Assembly (NCBI GenBank): GCA_020403425.1
Contig: JADBXR010000013.1
Coordinates: 1 to 55,177 of the forward strand
Direction: 5' to 3'
From: Chitinophagaceae bacterium
GTDB lineage: Bacteria > Bacteroidota > Bacteroidia > Chitinophagales > Chitinophagaceae
Length of the DNA: 55,177 nt
Position 1 is the stretch's first letter, and each line of letters opens with the position of its first letter. Shown here piece by piece: positions 15,224-25,109 of this stretch. A model generated the notes under the pieces. That model was not told the origin of the DNA. It saw only the letters and a program-made list of their open reading frames with translations, and searched no databases. A program made the position numbers and the translations under genes.

Positions 15224-17794
15224 ATGAACTGGCATCGCCTGAGCATTGAGACCGTTTTTGAACTCATGGGTTCTGCGCCCCAGGGTCTGAGTTCGCTGCA
15301 GGCAGAAGAGAAATTGCTGGACCAGGGTCCTAATCAACTGGAAGAAGGCAAGCAAAAAACAGTCATCGGTATATTGCTTGCGCAGTTCAAGGATGTGATG
15401 ATCCTGATCCTGCTGGCTGCCGCAGTGATCTCTGCGGTGATTGGAGAAGCTACGGATACCCTTGTCATCATCATCATCGTATTTCTGAATGCACTGATCG
15501 GTTTCTTCCAGGAATACCGGGCGGAAAAAGCCATGCAGGCACTCAAACAGATGAGCATCACGCAGGCAAAGACCATGCGCAACGGTGTAGTGACCTGGCT
15601 GCCGGCCACCGAACTGGTACCGGGCGATATTGTATTACTGGAAGCCGGTAATGCCGTTCCTGCCGATATCCGGATCATCGATTCTATTAGTCTCAAAATA
15701 GAAGAAGCGGCACTTACCGGAGAGTCGATGGCCGTAGATAAAATTGCCACCATGCTGGAAACGGAGGACCTGCCGCTGGGCGACAGGCTCAATATGGCCT
15801 TCAAAGGAACCTATGTTACCTATGGCCGCGGCAGCGGTATCGTGATCGCCACCGGTATGCAGACTGAACTGGGCCGCATTGCCAGAATGCTGCAGGAAGA
15901 GGAAGTGCAGACACCGCTGCAGCAGCGCATGGCATCGTTTGGAAAAAAACTATCAGTGATCGTGCTGATCCTGTGCCTGTTGTTTTTACTGGTGGGCTGG
16001 CTGCGTGGGGAGGGGCTGCTCAAAATGATCATGACCAGTATTTCCCTGGCCGTGGCTGCCATACCCGAAGCCTTGCCCGCAGTGATCACCATTTCATTGG
16101 CATTGGCGGCCAAACGGCTGGTGCAATACAATAGCCTGATCAGGAAATTACCAACTGTAGAGACCCTGGGTTCGGTCACTTATATCTGTACGGATAAAAC
16201 AGGTACGCTTACAAAGAACAAAATGCATGTTGAGCAGGTGTATGTAAATGGCCACCTGCACGACCGGAACGAGCTGGCCGAAGTGAAACACCAGAAAGAT
16301 GTTTCGCTGCTGCTGCACGCATTTGCCCTGAACAACGATACACTGTCCGATGGCGACAGTATGGTGGGCGATAGTACCGAGATCGCTTTGATGGAAGTCT
16401 CGAACGAACATGCAATACGCCCTGTCGTGTGGCCCCGTTTGGCTGAGATCGCTTTTGATGCCGACCGCAAACTGATGACCACTTTCCATGAGCACAATGG
16501 CAGGATCATTGCTTTTACCAAGGGAGCCCCCGATATGCTGCTCACCCGCTGCGAAAATGTGGAGGCAGATGCCATACACCATCAGGTGAACGGCATGGCC
16601 GCCCGTGGTTTGCGGGTGCTTGGTTTTGCATACCGTTATTGGGATGAAGTGCCGGCCAATCCCAACAGCGATCAGCATGAAAAGAAAATGCATTTCCTGG
16701 GTCTGGCGGGCATGATCGATCCGCCTCGGGAAGAAGTATACGCTGCCGTGGCACAATGTAAGACCGCCGGTATTGTACCGGTGATGATCACCGGTGATCA
16801 TCCGCTTACTGCCCAGACCATTGCCAGGCGTATCGGCATTGTGAGCAGTGAGCATGACCTGGTGATCAGTGGCCGGCAGCTGTCGGCGCTGGACCATGCC
16901 GCATTTGCCGAAAAAGTGGAACAGATCAGAGTGTATGCACGCGTATCGCCCGAACAGAAATTACAGATCGTGAAAATGCTCCAGGAAAAAGGCCATTATG
17001 TGGCCATGACGGGTGATGGGGTGAACGATGCTCCCTCACTCAAGCGCGCCAATATCGGTATCGCCATGGGCATCACCGGTACCGATGTGTCGAAGGAAGC
17101 GGCACATATGATCCTGCTGGATGATGATTTCTCCACCATCGTCAAAGCCATCAAAGAAGGCCGCAGGATCTACGACAATATTTTAAAATTCATCAAATAC
17201 CTCATGACCACCAACTCGGGCGAGTTGTGGACCTTGCTCATGGGGCCTGTACTGGGTATGCCCATTGCTTTACTGCCTATTCATATCTTATGGATCAACC
17301 TGGTATCAGATGGATTGCCGGCCATTGCCTTGTCGTTCGAGAAAGCTGAAAAGAATATCATGCACCGGCCACCGAGGCCACCACAGCAAACGGTATTTGC
17401 CAATGGACAAGGTGCACACATGATCTGGGTGGGTATGTTGATGGCCACTGTGGCACTAAGTATGCAGGCATGGGCCATTGCGGAAGGATTGCATTGGCAG
17501 ACCATGGTGTTCAATGTATTGTGCCTGTCGCAGATGGCGCATGTAGTGGCGATACGTTCACAACACCAGTCTGTGTTTCGCATAGGCCTCTTCTCTAATC
17601 CGTTGCTGATGGGTTCGGTATTGTTCACCCTGCTGCTGCAGGTGGCCGTTACCTATGTTCCGTTGCTGCAAAGTGTTTTTGCAACACAGGCATTGGATCT
17701 TCGTGAGTTTCTCATTGTGGGCGCTGCTTCTACTATTGTATTCATAGGTGTGGAACTGGAAAAGATCATTGTGCGCAATAAAAAACACCTGTGA
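15224..17794 (+). CDS. Ca2+-transporting type P-type ATPase (P2A-like)
   Basis: An 856-aa cation pump. The ATG at 15224 (MNWHRLSIETVFELM) gives the usual P2-ATPase N-terminal cation_ATPase_N domain; a start at 15176 adds 16 unlikely residues. Signatures: TGES actuator loop, phosphorylation motif CTDKTGTLTKNKM, and hinge TGDGVNDAP. M4 carries PEALPAV, where Ca pumps have PEGLP. M5 has NSGELW and M6 has NLVSDGLPA, the acidic and amide residues that bind Ca2+ in SERCA. Ten membrane helices are expected in the inner membrane, exporting Ca2+ or a similar divalent ion. A near-consensus -7 box TAACTTTA lies at 15202-15209. Confidence 0.9.
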   Translation: MNWHRLSIETVFELMGSAPQGLSSLQAEEKLLDQGPNQLEEGKQKTVIGILLAQFKDVMILILLAAAVISAVIGEATDTLVIIIIVFLNALIGFFQEYRAEKAMQALKQMSITQAKTMRNGVVTWLPATELVPGDIVLLEAGNAVPADIRIIDSISLKIEEAALTGESMAVDKIATMLETEDLPLGDRLNMAFKGTYVTYGRGSGIVIATGMQTELGRIARMLQEEEVQTPLQQRMASFGKKLSVIVLILCLLFLLVGWLRGEGLLKMIMTSISLAVAAIPEALPAVITISLALAAKRLVQYNSLIRKLPTVETLGSVTYICTDKTGTLTKNKMHVEQVYVNGHLHDRNELAEVKHQKDVSLLLHAFALNNDTLSDGDSMVGDSTEIALMEVSNEHAIRPVVWPRLAEIAFDADRKLMTTFHEHNGRIIAFTKGAPDMLLTRCENVEADAIHHQVNGMAARGLRVLGFAYRYWDEVPANPNSDQHEKKMHFLGLAGMIDPPREEVYAAVAQCKTAGIVPVMITGDHPLTAQTIARRIGIVSSEHDLVISGRQLSALDHAAFAEKVEQIRVYARVSPEQKLQIVKMLQEKGHYVAMTGDGVNDAPSLKRANIGIAMGITGTDVSKEAAHMILLDDDFSTIVKAIKEGRRIYDNILKFIKYLMTTNSGELWTLLMGPVLGMPIALLPIHILWINLVSDGLPAIALSFEKAEKNIMHRPPRPPQQTVFANGQGAHMIWVGMLMATVALSMQAWAIAEGLHWQTMVFNVLCLSQMAHVVAIRSQHQSVFRIGLFSNPLLMGSVLFTLLLQVAVTYVPLLQSVFATQALDLREFLIVGAASTIVFIGVELEKIIVRNKKHL

Positions 17795-17954
17795 ATAGTT
17801 GTTCTCTTACAGCTGCATCCTGTGCCAAAACATGCATGGCATGAATAGCTATTTGTATCTGCAGATAAAAACTATGTTAATCTGATCGGTCACCAGGTCA
17901 GCTACTGCCATATATTTTGTATTTTGAAGAATACCATCATTCAAAATCCTGCGC

Positions 17955-19139
17955 ATGACCAATGCTATCATTATTACCCTTTGTATCTTATTGCTGATCG
18001 CTTATGTGTTTGATCTTACTGCTTCCAAAACAAGGATCCCTTCAGTGATACTTTTGTTGCTGCTGGGTTTTGTGGTACGTGAGCTGGCAGATATTTTACA
18101 GGTATCCCTGCCTGATCTTACCCCGGTATTGCCGGTACTGGGTACCATCGGGTTGATATTGATCGTACTGGAAGGTTCGCTTGAGCTGGAATTCAATGCC
18201 TCCAAGACACCCCTGATCAAACGCTCTGTTACAGTAGCGCTGTTACCCATGCTGGCATTGGCTTTTGGCCTTGCCTGGGTATTGCAGCAGGTGGGCGGTT
18301 ATAGTTTCAAAGACAGCCTGACCAATGCCATCCCACTCTGTGTCATCAGCAGCGCCATTGCCATACCCAGTGTAAAATCACTTGGGCAGCACAGCAAGGA
18401 ATTTGTGATCTATGAGAGCAGCCTGTCCGATATTCTGGGCGTATTGCTGTTCAATTTTGTGGCGCTGAATGAATTCATTACCCTGTATACGGTAGGCGGC
18501 TTTGTGATGCAGTTACTGGTGATCACGGCGGTATCGTTTGTGGCCACCATCGGTTTGTCGTTGTTGCTGAGCCGCATCGATCATCATATCAAATTCGCGC
18601 CCATTATCCTGCTGGTGATATTGATCTATGCGGTATCCAAGATCTACCATTTGCCGGGACTGATCTTTATCCTGCTGTTCGGTTTGTTCCTGGGTAACCT
18701 GGATGAGTTGCAGCACGTGAAATGGATCCATCGACTGAACCCGGTGGCTTTGAATAAAGAAGTGCATAAATTCAGGGAGATCACTACCGAAGCCGCCTTC
18801 CTGATACGCGCCCTGTTCTTCCTGTTGTTCGGATACCTGATCGAAACGGCCGAACTGCTGAATACAGAAACATTGGTATGGGCAGCAGGCATCGTGGCCG
18901 CTATTTTTCTGCTACGAGCCATACAGCTCAGGCTATCGGGTCTTCCATTGAAACCGCTTCTGTTCATCGCACCACGGGGTTTGATCACGATCCTTTTATT
19001 CCTCTCCATAACACCTGACAGCAGTATTCCCCTGGTGAACAGATCGCTGATCATACAGGTGATCATTCTTTCTGCCTTGGTGATGATGTTCGGGTTGATG
19101 ACCACCCAAACAAAAGAACGGCAACCGCCTGTACGGTAA
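17955..19139 (+). CDS. cation:proton antiporter, CPA family
   Basis: A 394-aa, almost wholly hydrophobic protein with about 12 predicted membrane helices. It resembles Na+/H+ or K+/H+ exchangers of the CPA group: SKTRIPSVILLLLLGFVVREL near the N-terminus, and a conserved acidic core around YESSLSDILGVLLFNF, where the Asp would sit at the exchange site. The RGLITILLF segment is typical of the C-terminal half. No cytoplasmic TrkA domain is attached. It follows the P-type ATPase after 160 bp in the same direction; a shared ion-homeostasis role is inference. Ion specificity cannot be read from sequence. Confidence 0.82.
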   Translation: MTNAIIITLCILLLIAYVFDLTASKTRIPSVILLLLLGFVVRELADILQVSLPDLTPVLPVLGTIGLILIVLEGSLELEFNASKTPLIKRSVTVALLPMLALAFGLAWVLQQVGGYSFKDSLTNAIPLCVISSAIAIPSVKSLGQHSKEFVIYESSLSDILGVLLFNFVALNEFITLYTVGGFVMQLLVITAVSFVATIGLSLLLSRIDHHIKFAPIILLVILIYAVSKIYHLPGLIFILLFGLFLGNLDELQHVKWIHRLNPVALNKEVHKFREITTEAAFLIRALFFLLFGYLIETAELLNTETLVWAAGIVAAIFLLRAIQLRLSGLPLKPLLFIAPRGLITILLFLSITPDSSIPLVNRSLIIQVIILSALVMMFGLMTTQTKERQPPVR

Positions 19140-19234
19140 GACCCTGCCGGAAAACATAACAAAAATCCGGATTTCTGGCATGCTTCATTCGGTCATTGTT
19201 GTAGATTTAGTGCCGTCAATCTTAAATCCCTGTT

Positions 19235-20968
19235 ATGTTTTTTACCAGATCATTGGCTGTGTTATCCGGTATGCTGCTTGTTTTGGGTTCCTGTCAGAAT
19301 GGTCCTAACAACAATAATCCTGTACCGGACAGCAGGGAACAAAAATGGTGGAAGGAAGCCATCGTGTACCAGATCTATCCCCGTAGTTTCAAAGACAGTG
19401 ATGGGGATGGTATCGGCGACCTGAAAGGCATCATCTCCAAACTGGATTATATCAAAAGTCTGGGTGTGACCGCGGTATGGTTGAACCCCATCTACAGCTC
19501 GCCGAATGATGACAATGGTTATGATATCAGCGATTATCGCAACATCATGCAGGAGTTTGGCACGATGGCAGATTTTGACGCCCTGCTCAAAGGTTTGCAT
19601 GAACGGAATATCAAACTGGTGATGGACCTGGTAGTGAACCACAGCAGCGATGAACACGAATGGTTCAAACAGAGTCGTAGCTCACGTACCAGCAAATACC
19701 GAAACTACTATCACTGGTGGGATGCGGAAAGGGGCAAACCCAACTACCGTTACAGCCTGTTCGATGTGAACCACGATGCCTGGAAATACGACTCACTCAC
19801 CAATAGTTATTACCTGCACTATTTCTCGCGAAAGCAACCCGACCTGAACTGGGAGAACCCTGAATTGAGAAAAGAAGTATATGCTATCATGAAGTTCTGG
19901 GCCGATAAGGGGATCGACGGTTTCCGGCTGGATGCTTTTGGATTTGCTGCCAAAGACACCAGCTTCCCCGCATTTCCCAAAGGGTATGAGAAGGATTTCA
20001 TGAAATATTATTCCATGGTACCCGGCATCCACGATTACCTGAAAGAGATGCACAGGGAAGTATTCAGCAAATACGATGTGATGAGCGTAGCGGAAGGTGC
20101 CGGTAGCAGTTTTGAGGATGCACATAACCTGGTAGACGCTTCCCGCAAAGAATTGCACATGGCGTATGCCTTTGAAGGTGTGGATATTGCCAAGGCAGGT
20201 GGATACAGCCTGCAGCATTTTAAACAGGTATACAGCAAATGGGACAGCGCTTTTTCCAAAGCAGGCTGGCTCTCCATTTTCCTGGCCAACCACGACCAGG
20301 CAAGAATGGTCAGCCGCTTCGGGAATGACAGCCCGGAGTTCCGCGACCTGTCTTCCAAAATGCTCACCACTTTCATCATGACCATGCGCGGCACCCCTTA
20401 TTATTACAATGGCGATGAACTGGCCATGACCAATGCAGGCTTCACAAGGATCGAGGACTACCGCGATATGCCTACGCTGAACGAATACCAACACCAGTTG
20501 GCCAACAAAGGGGATATTCCTGCCTTTCTCAAACGTATCCAGTTCGAATGCCGCGATAATGGCCGCACACCCTTCCAGTGGGATGCCAGCCTGAACGCAG
20601 GTTTCAGTACCGGCACACCCTGGCTGCAGGTGAATAAGAACTATACGACCATCAACCAGGCCGCTCAGGAAAAAGATGTCAATAGCGTGCTGAACTATTT
20701 CCGTAAGGCCGTGGCGCTACGGAAAAATAACCCGGTGCTGGTCTATGGCAAATACACGATACGCGATAAGGATAATCCTGCTGTATATGCTTACACACGC
20801 GAGTGGCAGGGCAAGATCTTTTTAGTGATGTTGAATTTCACTGCAAAACCGGCAACTGTGCAAACAGGGGTTGATATGCGTAAGGCCCAGCTGCTGCTGA
20901 ATAATTACGCAACGCCAGCTGTTACTGGTAACCTGCGCCCCTATGAGGCAGTGGTATACCAGCTGTAA
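19235..20968 (+). CDS. GH13 alpha-glucosidase, predicted surface or periplasmic lipoprotein
   Basis: A 577-aa glycoside hydrolase of the oligo-1,6-glucosidase/alpha-glucosidase branch of GH13. A lipoprotein signal ends at LVLGSC (Cys20). The barrel follows: WWKEAIVYQIYPRSF, then DLVVNHSS. The catalytic triad is visible as DGFRLDAFGF (Asp233 nucleophile), VAEGAG (Glu287 acid/base) and ANHDQ (Asp354 stabiliser). A DGDGIGDL calcium loop is at residues ~57-64. A C-terminal beta domain completes the enzyme. It would release glucose from short alpha-glucans. It stands alone, without SusC/D partners, and converges with the fucosidase gene. Confidence 0.92.
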   Translation: MFFTRSLAVLSGMLLVLGSCQNGPNNNNPVPDSREQKWWKEAIVYQIYPRSFKDSDGDGIGDLKGIISKLDYIKSLGVTAVWLNPIYSSPNDDNGYDISDYRNIMQEFGTMADFDALLKGLHERNIKLVMDLVVNHSSDEHEWFKQSRSSRTSKYRNYYHWWDAERGKPNYRYSLFDVNHDAWKYDSLTNSYYLHYFSRKQPDLNWENPELRKEVYAIMKFWADKGIDGFRLDAFGFAAKDTSFPAFPKGYEKDFMKYYSMVPGIHDYLKEMHREVFSKYDVMSVAEGAGSSFEDAHNLVDASRKELHMAYAFEGVDIAKAGGYSLQHFKQVYSKWDSAFSKAGWLSIFLANHDQARMVSRFGNDSPEFRDLSSKMLTTFIMTMRGTPYYYNGDELAMTNAGFTRIEDYRDMPTLNEYQHQLANKGDIPAFLKRIQFECRDNGRTPFQWDASLNAGFSTGTPWLQVNKNYTTINQAAQEKDVNSVLNYFRKAVALRKNNPVLVYGKYTIRDKDNPAVYAYTREWQGKIFLVMLNFTAKPATVQTGVDMRKAQLLLNNYATPAVTGNLRPYEAVVYQL

Positions 20969-20996
20969 GCTGAACTAACCCGGACAGCGGTTCAGG

Positions 20997-22412
20997 TTAT
21001 CTTTCTATTGCAAACACCAGCGCTTCTGTATCAGGTATTGGGTCATACCTTAGGGTCAGGCCATCAGGGGTTGCCGCTGCCCTGATCTTTTGGTTACTGC
21101 CCAGCAGCTGTACCTTTTTTATGTTGGTAAACATGCGTCCACGTAATGTCAGTTCTCCTGTCTGGATCTCCTTCTCCGCCAACTGGTAAATGGCATAAAT
21201 GGTCCTTCCTTTACGAGTGAATACAAAATTACCCTGACGGGGAAGATCTGGATCGGCCTCTGTATCATAAATGGCTTCCTGGTTGATCTTCATCCAGGCA
21301 CCTACCTGTTGTAAACGTTCGTAAGCAACCGGATCCCATTCCCCATCAGGGCCCGGGCCCACATTGAGCAGCAGGTTCCCGTTTTTACTGATGATGTCCG
21401 TTAACAGGTGAATGATCCTGCGCGATGATTTGTAGGTATCGTTGGGTACATAGGACCAGGAATTGCCCATCGTGATGCAGCTTTCCCAGGGGTAGGGAAG
21501 ATAAGTGGGAGGTACGGCCTGTTCAGGCGTGACATAGTTCTCATATTCGCCGTGTACGGTGCGGTCGACCACCAGTAATCCGGGCTGGTAACTGCGGCTC
21601 ATGGCGGCGATCCTGGCCATATCAATGTCCTGGTTGTACGGGATGGTGCGCTGCCATTCTACAGAACTGTCAATACTGCTGAAAGGTCTTACCCATCCTC
21701 CGTCAAGCCATAATATGTCCATCTTGCCATATTCGCTCATCAGTTCCTTGATCTGGTTATAGGTAAAGTCCTTAAAACCCTGCCAGCGCTCAGGATATTT
21801 GGCAGGGTCATACGATACGTTCCGGCTCTTGGGCGGAAAATATTTCCACCAGTAGTGGTCCGTGTTCCAGTCGGGTTTGGAGAAATAGGCGCCGATCATG
21901 AAATCCTGTTTGCGGAAGGCATTGAACACTTCTTTCGCCACATTGGCCCTGGGGTCAGAAGAGAATGGGGTCTTGCTGCTGGTGATCTTATAGTCGGTCT
22001 GGTGCGTGTCGAACATGCAGAAACCATCGTGGTGTTTGGTGGTGAACACCAGGTATTTCATGCCGGCTTCTTTGGCCGCAGCGGCCCATCGTTCCGGATG
22101 GAAACGGGTAGGATTGAATGTGGTCTGCAGGTTCTCGTAAGCTTTCAGGTACGTAAACCAGTTGCTGGCATAAGGGCCGCGCCGTTGCGTCCAACCCTCA
22201 TCTTCCGGACAGATGCTCCAGCTCTCCACAACACCCCACTGGCTGTAAGTGCCCCAATGCATCAATAGACCGAACTTGATCCTTTTCCATTCATTCAGTT
22301 TCTGCTGTACCAGTGTATCAGAAGGAGCCAGGTAGCGGTAGCTGGCCGTATGCTCCTGCGCAGAGAGTTGCAGGCAGTAACTTGTCAGTAACAGGCAAAG
22401 CATCTTTCTCAT
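20997..22412 (-). CDS. alpha-L-fucosidase, GH29
   Basis: A secreted 471-aa enzyme that removes alpha-linked L-fucose by a retaining mechanism. The ATG at 22410-22412 (MRKMLCLLLTSYCLQLSAQ) gives a clean signal peptide. Family signatures: FGLLMHWGTYSQWG, KEAGMKYLVFTTKHHDGFCMF, and the nucleophile loop KMDILWLDGGW with its Asp. GNLLLNVGPGPDGEWD marks the end of the barrel, followed by a short C-terminal beta domain. It converges with the GH13 gene with 28 bp between stops. No other fucose-utilisation genes are nearby. Confidence 0.92.
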   Translation of the reverse strand: MRKMLCLLLTSYCLQLSAQEHTASYRYLAPSDTLVQQKLNEWKRIKFGLLMHWGTYSQWGVVESWSICPEDEGWTQRRGPYASNWFTYLKAYENLQTTFNPTRFHPERWAAAAKEAGMKYLVFTTKHHDGFCMFDTHQTDYKITSSKTPFSSDPRANVAKEVFNAFRKQDFMIGAYFSKPDWNTDHYWWKYFPPKSRNVSYDPAKYPERWQGFKDFTYNQIKELMSEYGKMDILWLDGGWVRPFSSIDSSVEWQRTIPYNQDIDMARIAAMSRSYQPGLLVVDRTVHGEYENYVTPEQAVPPTYLPYPWESCITMGNSWSYVPNDTYKSSRRIIHLLTDIISKNGNLLLNVGPGPDGEWDPVAYERLQQVGAWMKINQEAIYDTEADPDLPRQGNFVFTRKGRTIYAIYQLAEKEIQTGELTLRGRMFTNIKKVQLLGSNQKIRAAATPDGLTLRYDPIPDTEALVFAIER

Positions 22413-22564
22413 ACCGGTAAGATACGAATTTGCAGGGACCACTCCGGAACCTCTGATGCTGAAATTTTTTATCGAGTGCCAGCAATAGGAACAATAGGCT
22501 TGGCATCAATAAGCCGGGCAACAGGCAGTGGCAGATCGTAATCATGAATGGTAAATGAATCTGG

Positions 22565-22572
22565 TATCTTTG
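22565..22572 (+). promoter_or_regulatory. candidate -7 promoter box TATCTTTG
   Basis: TATCTTTG fits the Bacteroidota -7 consensus exactly and lies 41 bp before the ATG of the GNAT gene at 22613. I see no clear TTG at the -33 position. Confidence 0.4.
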
Positions 22573-22612
22573 CGTGTAAACCTATCAACCATCCTGTCAT
22601 ACCTGTTCCGTT

Positions 22613-23074
22613 ATGCAAACACTGATCACCCGTCCTGCTACTGTTGCCGATATTGATACGCTCCGTTTATTCGAACAGGGCGTGATCGAAGCTGAAAGAC
22701 CTTATGATCCCACCCTGAAAAACGGCACCATCCATTATTATGACCTCGAACTGCTGATCAACTCACCGGCTTCCGTACTCATGGTGGTTGAGTTGAACGG
22801 TGAGCTGCTGGCTTCGGGATATGCCCGCGTGGAAACGGCCAAACCCTACCTGCAGCACTCGCAGCACGCTTACCTGGGATTCATGTACACCCATCCCACA
22901 CATCGGGGCAAGGGCCTGAACAAACTGGTGCTGGATGCACTGAAACAATGGGCCCGCGAAAGAGGCATCACGGAATTGCGACTGGAAGTATACCATAATA
23001 ACCGATCTGCCATCCGCGCTTACGAGAAAGCAGGCTTCAGTCAACTCATGATCGAGATGCGGATGGGGATCTGA
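22613..23074 (+). CDS. GNAT family N-acetyltransferase
   Basis: A compact 153-aa single-domain acetyltransferase. Motif A is MYTHPTHRGKGLNKLVLDAL (acetyl-CoA pyrophosphate loop), and motif B is RLEVYHNNRSAIRAYEKAGF. The N-terminus (ITRPATVADIDTLRLFEQGV) is the usual first strand and helix. Acceptor substrate unknown. It is followed by a strong bidirectional terminator shared with the convergent lipoprotein gene. Confidence 0.85.
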   Translation: MQTLITRPATVADIDTLRLFEQGVIEAERPYDPTLKNGTIHYYDLELLINSPASVLMVVELNGELLASGYARVETAKPYLQHSQHAYLGFMYTHPTHRGKGLNKLVLDALKQWARERGITELRLEVYHNNRSAIRAYEKAGFSQLMIEMRMGI

Positions 23075-23084
23075 TCCATATCCT

Positions 23085-23122
23085 TACAATAAAAACCCGC
23101 AATATTGCGGGTTTTTATTGTA
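23085..23122. terminator. bidirectional rho-independent terminator (38-bp perfect palindrome)
   Basis: The arms TACAATAAAAACCCGCAAT and ATTGCGGGTTTTTATTGTA are exact reverse complements. The GC core CCCGCAAT/ATTGCGGG is flanked by A5 on the left and T5 on the right, so it works as a terminator in both directions. It lies between the stop codons of the convergent GNAT gene and the large lipoprotein gene. Confidence 0.93.
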
Positions 23123-23131
23123 CAGACCTGT

Positions 23132-24634
23132 TTATTGATACCGGTATACTTTTTTGATCCGGTACAGGTGTTGTTGTGATGTGTAGCCTTTGTAACTGAT
23201 ATACACTTCTTCCGGGTAGCCATCTGCATTATAGATATACTCGAACTTGTAAGGCATGACAGAAGGGAAACCTCCGGCATAACTTTTCTGTTCGGATAAC
23301 TGGTTATTCCTGGAATTGTTCGACAGGAATATATCCGGGTAACCCAGTTGGTATTTGGGATTGATATAACTGTCGTAGGTATAGGTGCCGCTTTCGCTGC
23401 CGCCGGTAGAACTCATGGCTTCATCCTGAACATTATTGCCATTTCGGAACGTCATCTTATACTGCATACTGTTCCCATTGTGGAACACATAGTTGCCTGT
23501 GATGTTACCGCTGCTGTTGCCCTGCAGGGAATAGTCGAATGCCACAATCGTCTGCTGGTCATAACTATTGTTGCGGGCCGTGGCGATCCTGCCATTGGAA
23601 TAGGTGAAACTGGTGTAGCCGTTCACTGTATTGTCGGGACCGCTCCGTTTAATGGTATCCAGCTGGTTCCCGTTGTACAGGAAGCGGTAGACCTGTGTCA
23701 GCTGTAGACCACTTATCTGTAAAGAGCGTTGGTAGAATTTGATATCGGATAAACGGTTCTGTGCTGTATAATAATATTCAGTACGGCTATCAGGTACCAG
23801 GCCCGATCCGTTCTCCAGAAATACCTGTTCCTCTACCAGCTGTTTGGGCTGGCGCGTGGTGCTCAGCGCTACCTGTTTATTGGGCGTAAGTTCTGCCCGG
23901 CTCAGGGTCTTCTGTGCAATGACATTCCATTTGGCTATGGAGAACTGATAGCTTTCATATGTTTTAGGAACCCGTATCTGCGTCTGTCCCGCTAACAGCT
24001 CTATTTCACGGATCCAGTGTGTGCCGTTGCTGCTGGTGGCTTCAACGATCAATTTGCCTGGTAAGCTGTCGTACACAACCTCACCCACGCTGATCGACAG
24101 GGTTACTGTCAGGTCCGCAAATTCGTTGCGGCCAAAATCGTCCGATGTATAGCCGAAACTTGCAGCAGCATCGGTTGAACTGACCTGTAATACCTGCACG
24201 GAAGCCGCATGAACGCCCGACTGTGCAATGGTAACAGGCACCGATACCGGCGTACTTACCAGCAACGCCTTTTCTGAATTGCTTTTGGGCGCTGCAAATA
24301 CGGCTGTGTCCTTATTGTTCACGACGATGAATTTGGACAGCACAAAATTGCCTCTCTGTAAGCCGATCTTGTCTGTTTTGTAAACACCCTGGATATAATC
24401 GAGGCTCACTTTTTTGTTGCTGACCACTTCCTGGCCTGATTCGGTGTTGATGCTCACCAAAGCATACAACTGTGTGCCGGTTGTCTGAATGCCCGGAGCG
24501 GCTAACTGCAGGTACGATGATTGATCTACAGACGGTGGGGGCTGCAGGTTGGGGTCTACGGTTGCTTTCTTGCAGGAGATCACCGTTAAGGTGGTGAGTA
24601 CTGCCAAAGCCAATGATTGGATCTTTTGTTTCAT
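23132..24634 (-). CDS. large lipoprotein of unknown function with YD-like repeats
   Basis: A 500-aa protein with signal MKQKIQSLALAVLTTLTVISC (lipobox VISC), so the mature protein is lipidated. The start is the ATG at 24632-24634; the longer frame overlaps the next gene. Residues ~25-250 look beta-rich and Ig-like. The C-terminal half has loosely repeated tyrosine-rich strands (RTEYYYTAQNRLSDIKFY, YRFLYNGNQLDTIKR, FTYSNGRIATARN, FEYIYNADGYPEEVY), similar to YD/RHS-style repeats of DUF4595-like Bacteroidota lipoproteins. I do not recognise a catalytic motif. Expressed alone, or with the upstream HMA-like gene 20 bp away. Confidence 0.7.
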   Translation of the reverse strand: MKQKIQSLALAVLTTLTVISCKKATVDPNLQPPPSVDQSSYLQLAAPGIQTTGTQLYALVSINTESGQEVVSNKKVSLDYIQGVYKTDKIGLQRGNFVLSKFIVVNNKDTAVFAAPKSNSEKALLVSTPVSVPVTIAQSGVHAASVQVLQVSSTDAAASFGYTSDDFGRNEFADLTVTLSISVGEVVYDSLPGKLIVEATSSNGTHWIREIELLAGQTQIRVPKTYESYQFSIAKWNVIAQKTLSRAELTPNKQVALSTTRQPKQLVEEQVFLENGSGLVPDSRTEYYYTAQNRLSDIKFYQRSLQISGLQLTQVYRFLYNGNQLDTIKRSGPDNTVNGYTSFTYSNGRIATARNNSYDQQTIVAFDYSLQGNSSGNITGNYVFHNGNSMQYKMTFRNGNNVQDEAMSSTGGSESGTYTYDSYINPKYQLGYPDIFLSNNSRNNQLSEQKSYAGGFPSVMPYKFEYIYNADGYPEEVYISYKGYTSQQHLYRIKKVYRYQ

Positions 24635-24653
24635 GGTGATACCGGATACTGTT

Positions 24654-24887
24654 TTAATAAATGGAATAATAATCGTCAATGTTCACAGCCCTGTATCCTG
24701 CCTGACGAATGGCTTTGATGACCCTGCTTTCATTGACGCAACCGGGTGAGAATACGGTCAGCTTCTTATCGCTGATGCAGAGGTCCAGCTGCCAGTTGGC
24801 CTGTCCCACAGCATGATCGAGATAAGGTTTTACCCGCCGCAGGGCGGCTTCGCTGCTGATATTGGTCTTGTATGTAATGAGTTCCAT
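24654..24887 (-). CDS. HMA-like small protein lacking the CxxC metal motif
   Basis: A 77-aa protein with the length and beta-alpha-beta spacing of a heavy-metal-associated domain (ELITYKTNISSEAALRRVKPYLDH, KLTVFSPGCVNESRVIKAIRQAGYRAVNI). The usual MxCxxC loop is replaced by TNISSEAAL. Only two cysteines remain (DLCISD, SPGCVNE). The GYRAVNI end matches the last strand of copper chaperones. It lies downstream of copA, separated by a terminator-like hairpin. It may bind another ligand or interact with CopA without carrying copper. Confidence 0.7.
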   Translation of the reverse strand: MELITYKTNISSEAALRRVKPYLDHAVGQANWQLDLCISDKKLTVFSPGCVNESRVIKAIRQAGYRAVNIDDYYSIY

Positions 24888-24904
24888 GATGTATTGATTG
24901 ATAT

Positions 24905-24957
24905 ATAAAATAAAACCTGCCTACACAGACCACGGAATGACACTGCACCAGGCAGGT
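24905..24957 (-). terminator. terminator-like hairpin downstream of copA
   Basis: On the minus strand ACCTGCCT (24957-24950) and AGGCAGGT (24922-24915) form an 8-bp stem around a 27-nt loop, followed by TTTATTTTA. A second hairpin without a U-tract, GTACGGTA/TACCGTAC at 25086-25106, lies just after the copA stop codon. Confidence 0.5.
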
Positions 24958-25109
24958 CCCTTCCGCGTTGAGCGTAAGCAGGTAGTTTACTTTTCCTTAC
25001 TGCAAACCTAGTGACTGCTTTCCTCTTTACTGCGCCCGAATAGACGGGCTGCTGATAGCTTACGTAAATGGCGGATCTGGCATATGTACGGTATGCCTTA
25101 CCGTACTTG

